From contig JAFGNY010000286.1 in assembly GCA_016926765.1 (NCBI GenBank), positions 1-7,629 on the forward strand: a stretch of DNA of 7,629 nucleotides. The letters are read 5' to 3'. This document shows positions 6,435 through 7,629 of the stretch, in pieces. The notes beneath the pieces are model-generated. The model was not told the DNA's origin and ran no database searches. It saw nothing but the letters and a program-made list of their open reading frames with translations. The translations under genes were made by a program, and so were the position numbers. This DNA is from Bacteroidales bacterium. GTDB lineage: Bacteria > Bacteroidota > Bacteroidia > Bacteroidales > FEN-979. Within the stretch, counting starts at the first letter, position 1. Every line of letters starts with the position of its first letter.

Positions 6435-6469
6435 CCGGGAATCTTTGTCATATCAATTACGCGAAATTC

Positions 6470-7629
6470 ATGAAAAGAAGATCTCTTTTTACGATTCTGG
6501 TTTTACTTTTTTCATACCAGATTACGTTCTCCTGTACCATTATCGTTGCCGGAAAAAAAGCTACCACCGACGGATCGGTGATCGTCTCCCACTCCGACGG
6601 CGGACCCGATTGCCGTTTCCGTGTCATCCCACGGATGCACTTTCCGGAAGGCTCGATGACGCCGGTTTACTGGGGCATCCAAAACCCGCAGCAGCCTCTG
6701 GATTCCTATGGCGACACCCTGGGATTCATTCCGCAGGTGAAGGAGACCTATCAGTATATTCATTCGGCCTACAGCCACATCAATGAATTTCAGCTTGCTA
6801 TCGGGGAGAGCACCATGAGCCAGAAAGAGGCGCTGCAGGTGGAAAAGGGTCACGACACCAAACAGATCATGACAGTTGAACAGGCCATGATCTTCGCATT
6901 GCAGCGCTGCAAAACCGCCCGTGAAGCTCTTACCCTGATCACCCGCCTGATGGATACCTATGGATTTCTCCCCTCCTGTGGACCCGAATCGGAATGTCTC
7001 GCTATTGCCGATCCTCATGAGGTATGGATCCTCGAACTCTTTTCCGTGGGTCCCGGCTGGCATCCTGAGAGTGGCAACCCCGGCGCTCTGTGGGCCGCCC
7101 AGCGGCTTCCCGACGATCATGTTGCCATGATCCCCAACTGGAGCATCATCGGGGAGATCAACCTGGCTGATACTGTCAACTTCAGGGCTTCTTCCAATTA
7201 CCAGCAGGTGGCTATCGATCATGGCTGGTGGGATCCTGCATCAGGAAAAGAGTTTGTATGGAAGGATATCTATCCTCCGGTACCGAGGGAATGGGCCACC
7301 AGCCGCTTCTGGCTCTTCCATGCCCTCTATGCCCCAGATCTTCCCGGACTTCCCGACCGGTGGACCACCGACCCTTTCAAGGGGGATGACCAATACACAC
7401 AGTTTGTGGAACCGTTATCCCTGTACCCTTTCTCCATCAGGCCCAACAAGCTGATCTCGGTGAAGGATGTGATGAATTTTCAGCGGTCTACTTTTTCCGG
7501 AACAATTTACGATAAAGAGATGGCGCCTGACTGGTACATCCCTTCCGATAGCGGAACCCTTGTCAGGAGTGTTCTCACTACGCCTTTCCCCACCATTGAG
7601 ATGAGAAAGCTGTTAAATATCAACCGACG
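6470..7629 (+). CDS. Exported C69-family dipeptidase (N-terminal Cys hydrolase), partial at the right edge
   Basis: 386 codons are open from the ATG to the window end without a stop; the 3' end lies outside. An N-terminal signal sequence (basic MKRR, hydrophobic about 6-20) is followed at once by CTIIVAGKKATTDGS (22-36), the start of the PF03577/C69 dipeptidase domain, in which the cysteine is the nucleophile of this Ntn-hydrolase family. Further family hallmarks are ALQRCKTAREALTLI (143-157), LAIADPHEVWILEL (177-190) and ALWAAQRLPDD (206-216). It should cleave dipeptides or short peptides after export, probably in the periplasm or at the envelope. Removal of the signal peptide would place Cys22 at the N-terminus, as the mechanism needs. 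The residues before it (ITFS) are a poor lipobox, favouring catalysis over lipidation. It diverges from the T9SS cargo gene across a 108-bp gap. Members are usually around 500 residues or more, so at least a quarter is probably missing here. Confidence 0.9.
   Translation, partial: MKRRSLFTILVLLFSYQITFSCTIIVAGKKATTDGSVIVSHSDGGPDCRFRVIPRMHFPEGSMTPVYWGIQNPQQPLDSYGDTLGFIPQVKETYQYIHSAYSHINEFQLAIGESTMSQKEALQVEKGHDTKQIMTVEQAMIFALQRCKTAREALTLITRLMDTYGFLPSCGPESECLAIADPHEVWILELFSVGPGWHPESGNPGALWAAQRLPDDHVAMIPNWSIIGEINLADTVNFRASSNYQQVAIDHGWWDPASGKEFVWKDIYPPVPREWATSRFWLFHALYAPDLPGLPDRWTTDPFKGDDQYTQFVEPLSLYPFSIRPNKLISVKDVMNFQRSTFSGTIYDKEMAPDWYIPSDSGTLVRSVLTTPFPTIEMRKLLNINR

Noticed and set aside
6445..6786. 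113-residue plus-strand open frame
   Set aside because: It is out of frame with the C69 gene over the same bases; its Arg/His-rich translation looks like a frame shadow.
6512..7222. 236-residue minus-strand open frame
   Set aside because: It is fully antisense to the C69 dipeptidase gene, has no recognisable domain, and the plus strand encodes clear family motifs throughout.

Overview
The window looks like a piece of a Bacteroidota chromosome of moderate GC. Two things point there. One secreted protein ends in a type IX secretion (T9SS) type A sorting domain, a system confined to this phylum. The intergenic regions also carry copies of the phylum's distinctive -7 promoter box, TAnnTTTG, a short distance upstream of starts, while Shine-Dalgarno sequences are mostly absent. 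I cannot place it below phylum from sequence alone. Eight genes are supported and cover nearly all of the window.

Left part (20-4645). A membrane-anchored SGNH/GDSL hydrolase on the minus strand diverges from a plus-strand run. That run is a CPA2 (Kef-type) cation/proton antiporter with cytoplasmic RCK_N and RCK_C domains, then an LdcA-type LD-carboxypeptidase of peptidoglycan recycling (peptidase family S66), then a YraN/UPF0102 nuclease-like protein. A G/C-rich, REP-like nested palindrome lies between ldcA and yraN.

Middle (4646-5258). A two-gene type II toxin-antitoxin operon: a ribbon-helix-helix antitoxin overlapping a MazF/PemK endoribonuclease toxin by ATGA. It has its own -7 box, and an inverted repeat over that box is a candidate autoregulatory operator.

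Right part (5255-7629). A minus-strand, cysteine-rich secreted protein of unknown function with a T9SS tail converges on the toxin gene; their stop codons interlock. It diverges from an exported C69-family dipeptidase whose gene runs off the right edge. The 108-bp gap between these two starts holds back-to-back promoters, and the minus-strand one is the best complete promoter match in the window.

Most of this is ordinary house-keeping and cell-envelope content. The parts I find most worth following up are the uncharacterised HTSHGS-motif T9SS cargo, the proposed antitoxin operator, the REP-like element, and the question of whether the dipeptidase's Cys22 serves as N-terminal nucleophile or lipidation site. 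I do not see a clear multi-gene novel system. No tRNA, rRNA, CRISPR array, insertion sequence or origin was seen, and there is no gene-free stretch above 300 bases.
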